Program-made: the position numbers and the translations under genes
Source of the DNA: an uncultured Pelagibacteraceae bacterium
Lineage (GTDB): Bacteria; Pseudomonadota; Alphaproteobacteria; Pelagibacterales; Pelagibacteraceae
Assembly: GCA_902572155.1 (NCBI GenBank)
Contig: CACGET010000007.1
Location: forward strand, 1-29,315
Direction of reading: 5' to 3'
Length of the DNA: 29,315 nt
The notes under the pieces: generated by a model
Seen by the model: only the letters and a program-made list of their open reading frames with translations
The model's database searches: none
Told to the model about the DNA's origin: nothing
In this document: positions 8,702 to 17,341 of the stretch, in pieces
How the letters are laid out: every line of letters starts with the position of its first letter
Position numbering within the stretch: position 1 is the stretch's first letter

Positions 8702-9649
8702 ATGAAATTTTTAGAAAAATTTACAGAGATTAAAGGTGATGCATCTTTTCGAAAATTTTACAGAAACACAAAAAATAATTCAATAATAGTATATGCAAAA
8801 AAAGAAAAATATAAAAATCTACTCATATACGATGCTATCAACAAAATCTTAATTAAGAACAATATTTTAGCCCCTAGATTATTAAATCAAAATTACAAAA
8901 AAAATTATATTGAAATTCAAGATTTTGGAAATGAAACTATCTATCAAATTTTAAAAAAAAAAAAATTCAATAATTTTCAAATTATGAAAAAAATTATAAA
9001 TATTCTTAATAAAATACAATTGATAAAAGATAAACAAATTAAAAATTTTCAAAAAAAAAATTATAAAATTAAAAAGTATGACAATCATATTTTATTTAAT
9101 GAAACAAAGCTTTTTAGTGAATGGTACGTTGCTAACAAATTATCTAAAAATAATCATAAAAAATTTAATTACAAATTTAATAATGAAATTAAATTATTAA
9201 TATCTAAATTAAATTATCCAAATGAAACATTTGTGCATAGAGATTTTCATGTATCAAATCTCATGCATATCACGCCAAATGATTTTGCTTTAATAGATAC
9301 TCAAGATGCTTTAATTGGAAATAGAGCATATGATTTAGCGTCACTAGTAGATGATGTGAGACTAAGAACGTCTAGTCAATTTAAAAAAAAGATTTTTAAT
9401 TATTACTTGAGCAAAAACAGAAATATTAAAAGTAATGAGTTTAAAGATGATTTTGATATATTATCTGTTTTAAGAAATTTAAAAATTATTGGTATTTTTA
9501 CTCGTTTATCTAAAAGGGATAATAAAAAAAAATATATTAAATTAATTCCATATGCTTGGGAATTAATTATTCACAGAATGCGTCAAAACAAATTATTTAA
9601 TGATTTAAATTTTTTAATAAAAGAAAATTTTCCTAAAATTATTCACTGA
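8702..9649 (+). CDS. amgK: AmgK-like sugar kinase (APH/choline kinase fold), probable MurNAc/GlcNAc 1-kinase
   Basis: 315 residues of the aminoglycoside phosphotransferase fold. The catalytic loop is HRDFHVSN (His179, Asp181, Asn186) and the Mg-binding Asp lies in ALIDTQDALIGNRAYDLASL. The IDTQD form and the immediate linkage to a MurU-like nucleotidyltransferase identify the AmgK branch. AmgK phosphorylates the anomeric position of MurNAc (and GlcNAc) so MurU can make UDP-MurNAc, a cell-wall recycling route that bypasses MurA. The gene is unusually A-rich even for this window, with in-frame runs of A13 (8953-8965) and A10 (9051-9060). Biochemical function is inferred from family and context; an antibiotic-resistance role is unlikely. 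Confidence 0.85.
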   Translation: MKFLEKFTEIKGDASFRKFYRNTKNNSIIVYAKKEKYKNLLIYDAINKILIKNNILAPRLLNQNYKKNYIEIQDFGNETIYQILKKKKFNNFQIMKKIINILNKIQLIKDKQIKNFQKKNYKIKKYDNHILFNETKLFSEWYVANKLSKNNHKKFNYKFNNEIKLLISKLNYPNETFVHRDFHVSNLMHITPNDFALIDTQDALIGNRAYDLASLVDDVRLRTSSQFKKKIFNYYLSKNRNIKSNEFKDDFDILSVLRNLKIIGIFTRLSKRDNKKKYIKLIPYAWELIIHRMRQNKLFNDLNFLIKENFPKIIH

Positions 9650-9652
9650 ATT

Positions 9653-10342
9653 ATGAAAATAAATACAGCTTTAATTTTATGTGCAGGATATGGCAAAAGA
9701 CTCCATCCACTAACTCTAAAAACACCAAAACCATTACTTAAAATTAAACAGCTAACTATGTTGGAAAATTGTATAAATTTAATCGAAAATTTAGAAATTA
9801 AAAAAATTATTATCAACACTTTCTATTTAAAAGACCAAATTAATGATTTTTTAAGTAAAAAAAATTTTAAACAAGATATTCAAATCATTGATGATGGTAT
9901 TAACATTTTAAATACTGGTGGTGGAGTGCTTAACATGATTAATCATTCTAATGAAAATGATTTTCTAATTATAAATCCAGATACTCTTTGGGGAAAATCT
10001 AATATTAAAGAAATAAAAAAAATGGAAAAATTATATTTTTCAAAACCAATTACAAATATTCTTTTATTGGTAAAAAATAATCTAAGTTTTGATAAAAATT
10101 TATTGGGTGATTTTAACCTTAAAAATAACTTGATTTATAAAAATCATAAAAATGAATTTATTTATACAGGTTGTCAGATAATGAGTAAAAAATTATTTTT
10201 AAATTTTGAGGTTCGAAACTTTTCGATTTCTGAGATTTGGAATATTTTAATGGATAAAAATAAATTATATGGTTTTGAAAGTCTAAATAAATTCTATCAT
10301 ATTACTAATTTAAAAATATTTAGAAAATTAAAAGATCTTTAG
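9653..10342 (+). CDS. murU: MurU-like sugar-1-phosphate nucleotidyltransferase
   Basis: 229 residues. The N-terminal nucleotide-binding signature is LCAGYGKRLHPLT followed by KTPKPLL. Further on are GGGVLNMI and the metal-binding Asp in LIINPDTLW. The family makes NDP-sugars; next to AmgK the likely product is UDP-MurNAc from MurNAc-1-phosphate. It starts 3 bp after the amgK stop, so the two are probably cotranscribed and coupled. The 3' end overlaps convergent gpmA by 23 bp. GlmU- or ManC-like activity on another sugar cannot be excluded from sequence alone. Confidence 0.86.
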   Translation: MKINTALILCAGYGKRLHPLTLKTPKPLLKIKQLTMLENCINLIENLEIKKIIINTFYLKDQINDFLSKKNFKQDIQIIDDGINILNTGGGVLNMINHSNENDFLIINPDTLWGKSNIKEIKKMEKLYFSKPITNILLLVKNNLSFDKNLLGDFNLKNNLIYKNHKNEFIYTGCQIMSKKLFLNFEVRNFSISEIWNILMDKNKLYGFESLNKFYHITNLKIFRKLKDL

Positions 10343-11033
10343 CTCTATCTTGATCTAAATATTTGCATTCGCTAATTTCTTTTTTATTATTTAGATTTAA
10401 GATTAAAGGATTACCAGTTGGAATTTCAAGTTTTGTGATTTGATCATTATTTAGTTTAAATAAGTGTTTACATAATGCTCTAATAGAATTTCCATGAGCT
10501 GAAATTAAAATATTATTATCAATTATTTTCTGCTCAATTTCATTTTCATAAAATTTAATTACTCTTTCATATGTATCTTTTAGAGATTCTGTATCAGGAA
10601 TACTTTCTTTTGGAACATTTTTGTAAATTTCAATATTTATAGGGTGATAAGGGTTTTTTTTTTCAAGAGGCTCAGGTTTTAAATCCCATGAACGTCTAAA
10701 TTGATGCACTTTATCTTCACCTAACTTAGCTTTCATTTCGTCTTTATTTAATCCAGTGAGCGCTCCATAGTGCCTTTCATTTAATTGCCAAAAACTTTTT
10801 GAAGATCTTTCCCCTCCAAGAACTTCTTGAATCAATTTGAGTGTATTTTGTGCTCTCAGTTGTATTGATGAATAAAATAGGTCAATATTTATATTAAGAT
10901 CTTTAATTAATTTACCAGCTTTTTTAGCCTCTAATTCACCATTTTTGGTTAATTCAACATCTACCCAACCTGTAAATTTATTTTTAAGATTCCAAACACT
11001 TTGTCCGTGTCGTACTAAAATTAATTTACTCAT
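10320..11033 (-). CDS. gpmA: 2,3-bisphosphoglycerate-dependent phosphoglycerate mutase
   Basis: 237 residues, complete. LVRHGQSVWN carries the phospho-accepting His, ERHYGALTGLNK carries the catalytic Glu region, RRSWDLKPEP matches the substrate-binding segment, and SAHGNSIRALC holds the second histidine. It interconverts 3- and 2-phosphoglycerate in glycolysis/gluconeogenesis in the cytoplasm. It stands alone on the minus strand between two plus-strand groups. Its 3' end overlaps murU, and no Shine-Dalgarno is evident before the ATG. Confidence 0.96.
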   Translation of the reverse strand: MSKLILVRHGQSVWNLKNKFTGWVDVELTKNGELEAKKAGKLIKDLNINIDLFYSSIQLRAQNTLKLIQEVLGGERSSKSFWQLNERHYGALTGLNKDEMKAKLGEDKVHQFRRSWDLKPEPLEKKNPYHPINIEIYKNVPKESIPDTESLKDTYERVIKFYENEIEQKIIDNNILISAHGNSIRALCKHLFKLNNDQITKLEIPTGNPLILNLNNKKEISECKYLDQDRAKDLLIF

Positions 11034-11078
11034 ATTTTTTATTTTAGATTAATTTGATAAATAAAACTATAGTTTTTA

Positions 11079-11471
11079 ATGATTAATTTTTTAAAAAAAA
11101 ATAAAATTATTTTTTATATAGCTAACTTTTGTTTGTTATTTGTTTATTTATTTCCAGGAAGTTTTTTTGGATGTATTTTGTATAACGATTGTAGAACTCA
11201 ACCTCAATTGACTTCAGATTTTATAGTATCATCAAATCATGTTTATGCATTTTTTATTTTGTCGGCAGCAGGTTTTCTTACCTATAAGGGCTCTAAAAGA
11301 TTAAATTTATTAAAAATATATTTAATTTTGTTATCAATTTTATTAGAGATACTTCATTTAATAGTACCTAATAGAAGTTTTGAAATATCTGATTTGTTTG
11401 GTAATCTTACAGGCGTCATAATTGTAATAATTATTAATTTTTTTATAAATAATGAAAAGCTCAAAAGTTAA
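11079..11471 (+). CDS. VanZ-like family small membrane protein
   Basis: 130 residues with about four hydrophobic helices. The conserved VanZ-type pattern is visible: HVYAFFILSAAGF in the middle, and an acidic/aromatic-to-Pro-Asn-Arg stretch EILHLIVPNRSFEISDLFGNLTGVII near the C-terminus. That corresponds to the E-x-x-Q...P-x-R...D...N-x-x-G signature, with His in place of Gln. The function of small VanZ-like proteins outside glycopeptide resistance is not established. It overlaps the following lipoprotein gene by 20 bp, so the two are likely cotranslated; that neighbour suggests an envelope role. Confidence 0.75.
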   Translation: MINFLKKNKIIFYIANFCLLFVYLFPGSFFGCILYNDCRTQPQLTSDFIVSSNHVYAFFILSAAGFLTYKGSKRLNLLKIYLILLSILLEILHLIVPNRSFEISDLFGNLTGVIIVIIINFFINNEKLKS

Positions 11472-12051
11472 CTTATTAATTTTTATTTTATTTTTACTTG
11501 CAGGCTGTTCATCAATACCTTCAAATACCTCAGATAGTTGTTCAATATTTAAAGAAAGATATTTATGGTATAAGCATGCAAAAAAATCTGAACAAAAATG
11601 GGGCACTCCTATTTATATTCAGCTTGCAATTATAAAATGGGAGTCAGGTTTTGATTGGTTGGCAAAACCTCCAAGGCAAAAAATTTTTAAGGTAATTCCT
11701 TATAAACGACCATCGAGTTCATTTGGTTATTCTCAAGCTGTAAAAGGAACATGGGAACAATATAAAAAAGAAACTGGAAATAAGGTAGCTACAAGAGCAA
11801 GATTTAAAGATAGTGTTGATTTTATAGGTTGGTATACAAAAAAGACAAAAAATATTCTTAACATATCTCAAAAAGATGCTTTTAAGCAATACATTGCTTA
11901 TCACGAGGGGTGGGGAAATTACAAATATTATAAAAAAAATGAAAAAGTAATTAACTTAGCTAAAAGAGTTGAAAAACAATCTTCAATTTATAAAAAACAA
12001 CTTTCACAATGTGATAGAAGATTAAGCAAGAATAAGTATATTATTTTTTAG
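11452..12051 (+). CDS. Lipoprotein with lytic transglycosylase-like (SLT) domain
   Basis: 199 residues. A signal peptide with lipobox LLAGC (Cys19) predicts a lipid-anchored periplasmic protein. The core shows the goose-type/SLT pattern: catalytic-type Glu in IIKWESGFDW, then SSFGYSQAVKGTWEQY and AYHEGWGNY. Such enzymes cleave the MurNAc-GlcNAc bond of peptidoglycan to give anhydro-MurNAc products. That links functionally to the AmgK-MurU recycling genes encoded about 1 kb upstream, though they are not in the same transcription unit. The gene overlaps the VanZ-like gene at its 5' end and the RND pump gene by 11 bp at its 3' end. Activity is inferred from motifs. Confidence 0.82.
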   Translation: MKSSKVNLLIFILFLLAGCSSIPSNTSDSCSIFKERYLWYKHAKKSEQKWGTPIYIQLAIIKWESGFDWLAKPPRQKIFKVIPYKRPSSSFGYSQAVKGTWEQYKKETGNKVATRARFKDSVDFIGWYTKKTKNILNISQKDAFKQYIAYHEGWGNYKYYKKNEKVINLAKRVEKQSSIYKKQLSQCDRRLSKNKYIIF

Positions 12052-15000
12052 CAAGCTCTTTCCTAAGCTCCAAATCAACAGAGTCGATTCTTTTAGTATT
12101 TTTTGCTAGAGCTAAATACATCGTTGGAGTTACATATAATGTAAAAAAGGTAGATATAATCATTCCTCCCAAAATTGTTGATCCTACTGCTAGTCTAGAT
12201 GCTTCTCCTGCACCAGGTCCAATGTTTCCAATAACAAGAGGTAACATTGCAATCATTGTACTTATCGAAGTCATCATTATAGGTCTAAATCTTAAGTTAC
12301 AAGCTTCCCTTATAGATAAGTTGATATTTTTACCAGTAGTTCTTAATTGGTTGGCATAATCAACAATTAGAATACTATTTTTAGTAGATATACCAATCAG
12401 TATTACAAGCGCTATCTGAGAGAAGATATTTATTGAGCTATTTAAAAATAGAATAAATATAAGCCCACCAATTAGAGCAAGGGGAACTGTTAAAACTATT
12501 ATGAAAGGGTGCACAAATGAATTAAATGTTGCAGCCATTACTAAGTAGGCAGTAAGCAAAGCTAATGCAAATATAATAAATAACTCATTACTAGTCTCTT
12601 TAATTTCTTCTGACTTACCCTTCCATGAAATTTGACTAGAGGGGTTAATCTCTTCTATAATTTTTTCTAAATATTTAATTGCCTCTGAAAGGGTATAATT
12701 TTCTGAAATATTAGCAGAAATGGTCACTGCTTTTTGTCTATTATATCTTGCTAATTTTTTTGCAGAACCTTTTTCTTTAAATTCTACTAAATTTGCTAAA
12801 GATATCAGTTTGCCATTAGTTTCAGATCTTACAAATATTTTTGACAATCCTTCCTGAGATCTTCTATCATTTAAATATTGTTGAAATATTACAGGGTATT
12901 CTTTTCCAAGTTTATTAAATTTTGTAATTGTTTTTCCTCCATAAAGAGTTTCCAATGTTTTACCAATTGATTCAGTTGAAATACCAAGGTCTTTAGCTCT
13001 ATTCTTATTTATAAATAATTTTATTTCTGGTTTATCTCTTGAGTAGTCAGACTCAATTCTGGATAAGTTTTTATTTTCTCTCATTTTGTTTATTATTATA
13101 GATTGTATATTTTCTAATTCTTCGTAGCTGCTTCCTTGGATAACCATCTGAACAGGCTTGTTATAACTTGAAACTCTTATCGATTGTGGAGAAATAGGAA
13201 ATGCAACTGTTTCAGGTACAGTTACAATTTTACCAATTGCTTGTCTCATAATAGTCTGTGAGTTTTGTTTTCTGTCTTTCCAATCATTAAGTAAAGCAAT
13301 GATTATAAAACTATTGAAAGAATTTTTATTACTTCCAAAACCAGGTACCCGCATAATCAATCTTTTATAAGGACTATTGTTTGCTTGCAAAAGCGGTATC
13401 AGTCTTTTTTCAACATCCTCAGCTCTTTTTTCAGTATATTCAAAAGAACTTCCTTCATCAGTAAATCCCAAAACAAGATAAACGCCACGATCTTCCATTG
13501 GCATTAATTCTTTTTTTGTTGTTATGTATAAAACAGCAGATCCAATAATAACCAAAACGATAAACGTGATAATTGTATTTTTTTTATCTAGCCAAAAAAC
13601 TAATGTTTCTTGATAAAATTTTGAAAAAGCTTTAAAAAATTTATTAAAACTATTAACTATAAAATTTTTTTTAGTTGGTTGAGCTAGAAATTTACTACCT
13701 AACATTGGAGATAATGTTAGTGCAACAAATGATGAAATTACTACAGAAAAAGATAAAGCTATAGCAGTTTCTCTAAATAACGTTCCAGCAATTCCATCAA
13801 TAAATATTAACGGTAAAAAAACAGCTACTAAGATTAGTGTTGTTGCAATAATAGCAAAACTAATTTGTTTTGAGCCTTTATATGCAGCTACCAATGAGTT
13901 TTCACCATTTTCTATTCTTCTATAAATCGCATCTGTCATTATGACAGAGTCATCCGTTATTATACCTATCGCTAAAATAAAACTTAGTAGAACAAAAATA
14001 TTTATTGACAATCCAAATAAATAAATTCCTAAAAACGAGGCTATTAAACTAACAGGAAGGGCTATAGCTGGCACTATTACTGCTTTGAGATTCCCAAGGA
14101 ATAAATAAATAATTATTATCACTAAAACAAAGGCAATAATCAATGTTTTGTAAACTTCATCTATGGCAGCGCCTACATAAGTTGCTCTATTGAAGGCAAT
14201 CTCAATATTCAAATCATCCGGTAATTTTTTTTTAACATCTACTATTTTTTTAGAAATTGCTCTAGAAAGCTCTACTGTTGATGCACCACTTTTGGCATAA
14301 ATTCCAATACCTACAGTAGTTAAATCTAATGCACCTTTTCTTTGGGCTTTAAATAAATTCTTTTCCGTAACTGGACCAAATTCAATATTTGCAATATCTA
14401 AAAGTCGAACAATATTATTTTGATTTTTTTTGATTGGTAATATTTTTAATTTTTCTAAATTATCATATGACTTATCTAAATTTAGTGTTAAATCAATATT
14501 ACTAGCTTCAAGGGTTCCTGCAGGAAGACTGACATTTTCTTTTCTCAAAGCAACTTCTACTTCTTGAATAGTTAAATTGTTTGCAGCTAATTTGATAGGG
14601 TCTATCCAAACTCTTACACTTAAATCTCTTAACCCACCAGTTCTGATCCTTCCTACATTTTTGACACTAGAAAATTGATCAACCAAATATCTTTCAACAT
14701 AGTCTCCTAATTCTAAATCATTCCATGATGCAGAAGTTACAGATAGCCACATTGTAGTTGTAAATCCCGCAGCTTGTTTTAAAATTTGTGGTGCATCAGC
14801 CTCACTTGGCAAGTTATCAACTATTCTAGCAACTCTTTCCCTTATATCATTTGCAGCATTATCTAAATTAATATCAGTATTGAATTCAACATTAATAGTA
14901 CTACTTCCATTTTCAGATTTAGAGTCTATATTTTTTATACCTTCAGCTCCACCTACTACATCTTCTATTACCTGTGTTACCTCTTGATCTATAATTGGTG

Positions 15001-15170
15001 CAGAGGCAGATTTATAATCTACTTTAATTTGAACCACAGGAGGTTGAAGTCCATCAGGAAGTTCTCTTACAGGTAATTTTGAAAAAACAAATATACCAAA
15101 AAACAATCAAAATAAGAGACATTACCCATGCAACAACAGGTCTTCTTATACTAACATCCGTAATAAACAT
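12041..15170 (-). CDS. RND (HAE1-type) efflux pump inner-membrane subunit, frameshifted near the 5' end
   Basis: The uninterrupted frame runs from about 15106 to 12041 (about 1020 residues). It has RND hallmarks: LPVRELPDG early in the protein, proton-relay acids in ITDDSVIMTDAIYRR, the relay Lys in IGISTKNSILIVDYA, and two sets of membrane helices flanking periplasmic porter domains. It lacks a proper start: the frame opens only at a TTG. In the adjacent frame an ATG at 15168-15170 encodes MFITDVSIRRPVVAWVMSLI, the classic RND N-terminus, which then stops at 15054-15056. Removing one base from the six-base run at 15098-15103 joins both parts into about 1042 residues. With that start the gap to the adaptor gene is 3 bp. 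Either this is a sequence error or the allele is broken. Substrate unknown. Confidence 0.88.
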
Positions 15171-15173
15171 ATA

Positions 15174-16043
15174 TTATTTAAGAATTGGTTTGATTTTACC
15201 GTTTGGTCTCACTTTTTTTAAACCCTCCGCTACAATTTTTTCACCTTTAATAATCCCTTCAAATACTTCAATGAAACCTTCTGATCTATCTCCTACTTTG
15301 ATTTCAGATTTCTTAGCAATATCTTCGTTATTAACTTTATAAATGTATATTTTATCACCCTCAACTAAAACGCTAGTATCAGGTATACCCAAAGATTTTC
15401 TTGAATTATATTTGATTGAAAATTCCAATAATGAACCTGGTAGTATTTCAAATTTAGAGTTAGTAATTTTTATTCTAGCTTTTAAAGATCTAGTATCTTC
15501 ACTTATACGACTTGCTAATGAGTCAATTGAACCTATAAATTTTTTATCCTTATAACCTGAAACCCTAACATCCACTTGAAGACCAACTTTTATGAATGGT
15601 GCAAAAATTTCAGGAATATTTACGTCAGAATAAATAGTAGATGAGTCCTCAAAATTTATAAGAATTGACGTTGTTGAAACTTCTAGATCTTCGGAAAAAT
15701 TTCTCTTACCAATAACACCATTAAATGGTGCAGTAATATTTCTATTTTTCAATTTGGCAATAATCCCATCTTTTTTAACCATTTGGTTAAAGTTGATAGG
15801 TGTTAAAATCTCATATTTTTCAATTTTATAAGCTCTTGTTTGTGCTGATGTCGCCGTACCAAAAGTACTTACGTTATTCGAAAAAGATTTTTCTTTTACC
15901 TCACTAACAATTATTCCTGGTGGAGGTATTTTGCTAAATTTTTTTTTAAAATGATTCCCAATCATTGTTCTTGCAACGATCACGGCTGTAATTACAAAAA
16001 AGAAAATTAGTATTATAGAAGTAATTTTAGTTGATCTTTTCAT
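15174..16043 (-). CDS. RND periplasmic adaptor (membrane fusion protein), hairpin-less
   Basis: 289 residues, shorter than the usual 350-400. An N-terminal membrane anchor (about 8-27) is followed by the lipoyl half-motif ...MVKKDGIIAKL, which passes almost directly into the second half, NITAPFNGVIGKRN. The coiled-coil alpha-hairpin that normally separates the two halves and contacts a TolC-type channel is absent. The beta-barrel domain (SDVNIPEIFAPFIKVG...VSGYKDKKFIGSI, then SRISEDTRSLKARIKI) and the membrane-proximal domain (IPDTSVLVEGDKIYIYKV, ending in KKVRPNGKIKPI) are present. It lies between sseA (2 bp) and the RND gene (3 bp), and no outer-membrane channel gene is nearby. It presumably forms an inner-membrane complex with the RND protein. 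Confidence 0.88.
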   Translation of the reverse strand: MKRSTKITSIILIFFFVITAVIVARTMIGNHFKKKFSKIPPPGIIVSEVKEKSFSNNVSTFGTATSAQTRAYKIEKYEILTPINFNQMVKKDGIIAKLKNRNITAPFNGVIGKRNFSEDLEVSTTSILINFEDSSTIYSDVNIPEIFAPFIKVGLQVDVRVSGYKDKKFIGSIDSLASRISEDTRSLKARIKITNSKFEILPGSLLEFSIKYNSRKSLGIPDTSVLVEGDKIYIYKVNNEDIAKKSEIKVGDRSEGFIEVFEGIIKGEKIVAEGLKKVRPNGKIKPILK

Positions 16044-16045
16044 AT

Positions 16046-16861
16046 TTAATTCTTACCAAATTCAGCCCAAGAGCCATCATATATAGTGGGCATATATTTA
16101 ACATTTATTAAAGAATAAGCTAGAGCCAAAACACAAGCTGTTACTCCTGAACCACAAGAAAAAACAACATTAGAGACCCCAACATCTTTAATTTTTTCTT
16201 TAAATATCTCTCTGATCTCATCACCACTTTTAAACGTATTATCTATATTAATAATTTCTCTAAACGGTAAACATTTTGAATTTGGAATAGAACCACTACG
16301 CAAACCTTTTCTTGGCTCCTCTGCTTTTCCTTCAAATCTTTCTCTACTCCTTGCATCCAAAATCATAAAATTTTCAGTAATAATATTTTCTTTAACTTGT
16401 TTCAAGTTTTTGACTAAGTTTTTATTTTCATCACAAAGATAATTTGTTTTTTTTATAACTTTTATATTTTGTGTAGTATCTTTTTTTTCACGTTTCCATT
16501 TTTGTAGACCACCGTTCAATACATGAACTAGTTTTGGATCATGACCAAAATAAATAAAATTATACCAACATCTACATGCACTTAGAACATTTGAATTGTC
16601 GTAAATAACAATTTCATCATTATTCTTAATTCCCATATTCGAGACAATTGTTTCCCAATCATTCTTATCTACAAGCATGTGAGGAAGTTCAATATTTTTT
16701 TTGGAGTATTTGTCTATATCAAAGAAAATTGAGTTTTTTATATGTTCATTTTTATACTCTGAATATCCATCTCTATTAGTTTGCGGTAAATGCCAAGAAG
16801 AGTCAATAATTTTTACTTTATCTATTTTTTTTTTTAACCATTCAGTATCAACTAAAGACAT
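16046..16861 (-). CDS. sseA: Sulfurtransferase, probable 3-mercaptopyruvate sulfurtransferase (two-rhodanese-domain)
   Basis: 271 residues with two rhodanese domains. The N-terminal one begins VDTEWLKKKIDKVKIIDSSW and is inactive-type. The C-terminal one carries the catalytic loop CGSGVTAC, which is the 3-mercaptopyruvate sulfurtransferase form rather than the CRKGVT-type loop of thiosulfate rhodaneses. Also visible are LDARSRERFEG and the GSIPNSKCLPF segment. It moves sulfane sulfur from 3-mercaptopyruvate to thiol or cyanide acceptors. The gene starts 1 bp after msrA and ends 2 bp before the efflux adaptor, so it appears to sit inside a single minus-strand operon. Confidence 0.93.
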   Translation of the reverse strand: MSLVDTEWLKKKIDKVKIIDSSWHLPQTNRDGYSEYKNEHIKNSIFFDIDKYSKKNIELPHMLVDKNDWETIVSNMGIKNNDEIVIYDNSNVLSACRCWYNFIYFGHDPKLVHVLNGGLQKWKREKKDTTQNIKVIKKTNYLCDENKNLVKNLKQVKENIITENFMILDARSRERFEGKAEEPRKGLRSGSIPNSKCLPFREIINIDNTFKSGDEIREIFKEKIKDVGVSNVVFSCGSGVTACVLALAYSLINVKYMPTIYDGSWAEFGKN

Positions 16862-16862
16862 A

Positions 16863-17306
16863 TTATCTTTTCTCTAAGAATCTTTGATGATATTCTTCAG
16901 CGGGACAATAATTTTTTAAAAGAGAGCATGTAGTCACAACTTTACCAGATAATTTTTTGTTCGTTTGCTTTATAATATCTTCAGCAATATTTTTTTGTTT
17001 ATCATTTAAAAAGAATATTTCACTTCTATATTGAGTACCAAAATCTGGTCCTTGAGAATTTAATGTAGTAGGGTCATGAATAGAAAAAAAAAATTCTAAA
17101 ATATTTTTATAAGTGATAATATCTGGATCAAATTCTAATTTAACCACTTCTGCATGATTAGTTTTACCTGTACAGACTTCTTCATAAGTTGTGTTTTTAT
17201 TTATTCCACCACAATACCCAACTTCAGTTCTAATAATCCCTTCAAGTTTGCTAAACTTTATTTCTGGTCCCCAAAAACAACCCAATCCTAAAACTGCTAT
17301 TTCCAT
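16863..17306 (-). CDS. msrA: Peptide-methionine (S)-S-oxide reductase MsrA
   Basis: 147 residues, a compact MsrA. Catalytic Cys lies in LGCFWGPEIKF, followed by GYCGG, the substrate loop HAEVVKLEFDP, the HDPTTLNSQGPDFGTQYRS signature and the C-terminal PAEEYHQRFL. Two more cysteines (in VTTCSLLKNYCPAEE) sit before the C-terminal motif and could be resolving cysteines; their position differs from the C-terminal pair of E. coli MsrA. It repairs methionine-S-sulfoxide in proteins. It is the promoter-proximal gene of the minus-strand msrA-sseA-adaptor-RND group and is separated from the divergent EamA gene by only 35 bp, which must hold promoters for both. Confidence 0.95.
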   Translation of the reverse strand: MEIAVLGLGCFWGPEIKFSKLEGIIRTEVGYCGGINKNTTYEEVCTGKTNHAEVVKLEFDPDIITYKNILEFFFSIHDPTTLNSQGPDFGTQYRSEIFFLNDKQKNIAEDIIKQTNKKLSGKVVTTCSLLKNYCPAEEYHQRFLEKR

Positions 17307-17341
17307 TGATTATACTATAAATTGAACTACAAATTATTTCT

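Noticed and set aside
8702..9649. Aminoglycoside resistance gene
   Set aside because: The APH fold is present, but the tsaE-amgK-murU context points to cell-wall sugar kinase activity.
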